From: Bacteroidales bacterium
GTDB lineage: Bacteria; Bacteroidota; Bacteroidia; Bacteroidales; UBA7960
Reading direction: 5' to 3'
Length of the DNA: 16,229 bases
Assembly: GCA_007122745.1 (NCBI GenBank)
Contig: SKTA01000082.1
Location: 1-16,229 of the forward strand
In this document: positions 15,108 to 16,229 of the stretch, one piece after another
How the letters are laid out: each line of letters opens with the position of its first letter
Position numbering within the stretch: the first letter of the stretch is position 1
Program-made: the position numbers and the translations under genes
Notes under the pieces: model-generated
Databases searched by the model: none
What the model was told of the DNA's origin: nothing
What the model saw: the letters and a program-made list of their open reading frames with translations, nothing else

Positions 15108-16229
15108 TTAAAACCCTTGACTTGTTTCAAAAAAATATATTTTCCAACCATCGATTACAGTCTTATGGTCATATACTTTGGCTTTTTGATGGAAATGTGG
15201 GGCCAGTGTATCTCTTTCTCTAACCAGCAAAACATTGCCATGAACAGATAACGTTTTGAACAGCTGTGGCTCACGAACAAGGTTTTTTAAGTTGTCTTTC
15301 CAGGCATCATCCCTTTCAAACTGGACATTCCTGTCAAGACTTGATCGTCCGTCATATAATGAGATTACGTTGAAGTCGGTATTGAAAAGCATGGAGGGCA
15401 GACGTCTGTTATACACAAGAATGTGATTTGTATCGGGCAGCTTTTCCTCAATGAAGGCTGCGACATGACGGGTGTCTTTTACCCTTTTGGGGTTATCCAT
15501 AAAAATATATGGTGTAATCAGCGCAATTCCATACATAAATATTGCAGCAGCCAAAATCGGTTTTTCAGTAATCTTAATTGGCAGGAATTTTATTGATATG
15601 AGTATCGTAGCTGTTATTATCAAAAATAAATATACATATGGGGAGTAAACAAGATCTGAAAAAACAGGAGCCATCGCCATTGAACCAAGAATGACCAAAT
15701 GAAAAACAAACTGTATTCTACTCCACACCTTTTGGCTTTTATTGGTCATGGTAAACCACATCCAGATTGCACCAATCGCAATTGCTGCATAGACAGGCAG
15801 AACGTATAGCAATAGTTTCGACTGACTTAGTGAAAAGAAAAACAGCGGGGGGATGATCCACATGAGAATGATTATTCCATTGGTCTTTTTAAAATGCTTT
15901 AATTGAAAAATTCTGACTGACAGCACTAAAAGCCATGGAAAGCTTAGTGCAGGGACAATGGCCAGATAGTACCACCATGGTTCATTCCGGCTGAAAACAT
16001 CTGCTGTGAGCCGCTCAACAGTATGCCTTATTACAAAATAATCAAAAAAACGTGCATCCTGAATATAGAGATAGATAAACCATGATAACCCAATCACCAG
16101 CATGATGATGACTCCCGTTATGTGGTGCATAATGGATTTTTTGGGTTTTAAGCCTCCGATGTAAGTACCCAGGATGATAAAGAACGGGAAAATAAATACA
16201 ACAGGACCCTTCGTGAAGAACCCTAGTCC
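15108..16229 (-). CDS. GT39/ArnT-like membrane glycosyltransferase, 5' end outside window
   Basis: The frame is open to the right edge, so the gene is cut at its 5' end; 373 residues are visible. The first visible residues, GLGFFTKGPVVFIFP, carry the TKGP signature of the ArnT/PMT (GT39) family, polytopic enzymes that move sugars from polyprenyl-phosphate carriers onto lipid A or proteins on the outer face of the inner membrane. At least eight hydrophobic segments follow. A C-terminal soluble part of about 120 residues (from KRVKDTRHVAAFIEEKLP) resembles the periplasmic domain of ArnT-like proteins. A Met at 16130 is internal, not the start. It converges on the VWA-like gene with a 44-bp gap. 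It appears more AT-rich by eye than its neighbours. The acceptor and sugar are unknown. Confidence 0.8.
   Translation of the reverse strand, partial: GLGFFTKGPVVFIFPFFIILGTYIGGLKPKKSIMHHITGVIIMLVIGLSWFIYLYIQDARFFDYFVIRHTVERLTADVFSRNEPWWYYLAIVPALSFPWLLVLSVRIFQLKHFKKTNGIIILMWIIPPLFFFSLSQSKLLLYVLPVYAAIAIGAIWMWFTMTNKSQKVWSRIQFVFHLVILGSMAMAPVFSDLVYSPYVYLFLIITATILISIKFLPIKITEKPILAAAIFMYGIALITPYIFMDNPKRVKDTRHVAAFIEEKLPDTNHILVYNRRLPSMLFNTDFNVISLYDGRSSLDRNVQFERDDAWKDNLKNLVREPQLFKTLSVHGNVLLVRERDTLAPHFHQKAKVYDHKTVIDGWKIYFFETSQGF

Noticed and set aside
1..16229. Search for tRNA, rRNA, CRISPR repeats, att sites or a defence island
   Set aside because: No cloverleaf-like sequence, regular repeat-spacer pattern, integrase, or nuclease/toxin gene was seen. 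The content is core metabolism and envelope genes.

Overview
The window looks like chromosomal DNA from a member of the Bacteroidota, probably from the Bacteroidales/Marinilabiliales side. The evidence is the promoters, several of which match the phylum's TAnnTTTG -7 element (some with a TTTG -33 element), the near absence of Shine-Dalgarno sequences, the folP-cdaA gene order, and a PRiA4_ORF3-like protein of the type common in this phylum. This is inference from sequence features; no database search was possible. Coding density is very high, 17 genes are called, and no stretch above about 200 bases lacks a gene. I found no rRNA, tRNA, CRISPR array, prophage or insertion sequence.

Region 1 (1-3777, + strand) is a tRNA-maturation cluster: tsaC (t6A37 precursor synthesis), cca (3' CCA addition), an acidic PRiA4_ORF3-like protein of unknown role, and miaA (prenylation of A37). 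A strong promoter candidate lies ahead of tsaC, and a second -7 match lies ahead of the unknown gene. Region 2 (3758-6357, - strand) is a likely folP - cdaA - BadF/GlcNAc-kinase-like operon. It pairs folate synthesis and c-di-AMP synthesis with a sugar-kinase-like protein whose start overlaps cdaA. Its last gene meets miaA tail to tail with a 20-nt overlap.

Region 3 (6391-10453, + strand) begins only 33 bp from the folP start. It holds a tandemly duplicated DUF1599 protein, an orphan DppB-type ABC permease, tpiA (glycolysis), prmA (L11 methylation) and plsY (acyl-phosphate-dependent phospholipid synthesis). Region 4 (10501-12894, + strand) is a membrane unit: an M48 zinc-protease lipoprotein, a short NfeD protein and the flotillin-like FloA, ended by a strong hairpin. 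Region 5 is a 693-residue membrane-anchored protein with a von Willebrand A-like fold and its own promoter candidate. It is followed by a convergent GT39/ArnT-like glycosyltransferase that runs off the right edge.

Most of the window is housekeeping. The less understood parts are the PRiA4_ORF3-like gene inside the tRNA cluster, the DUF1599 duplication beside folP, the cdaA/sugar-kinase coupling, the M48-NfeD-FloA trio and the single-gene VWA protein. None of these can be claimed as a new system from sequence alone.
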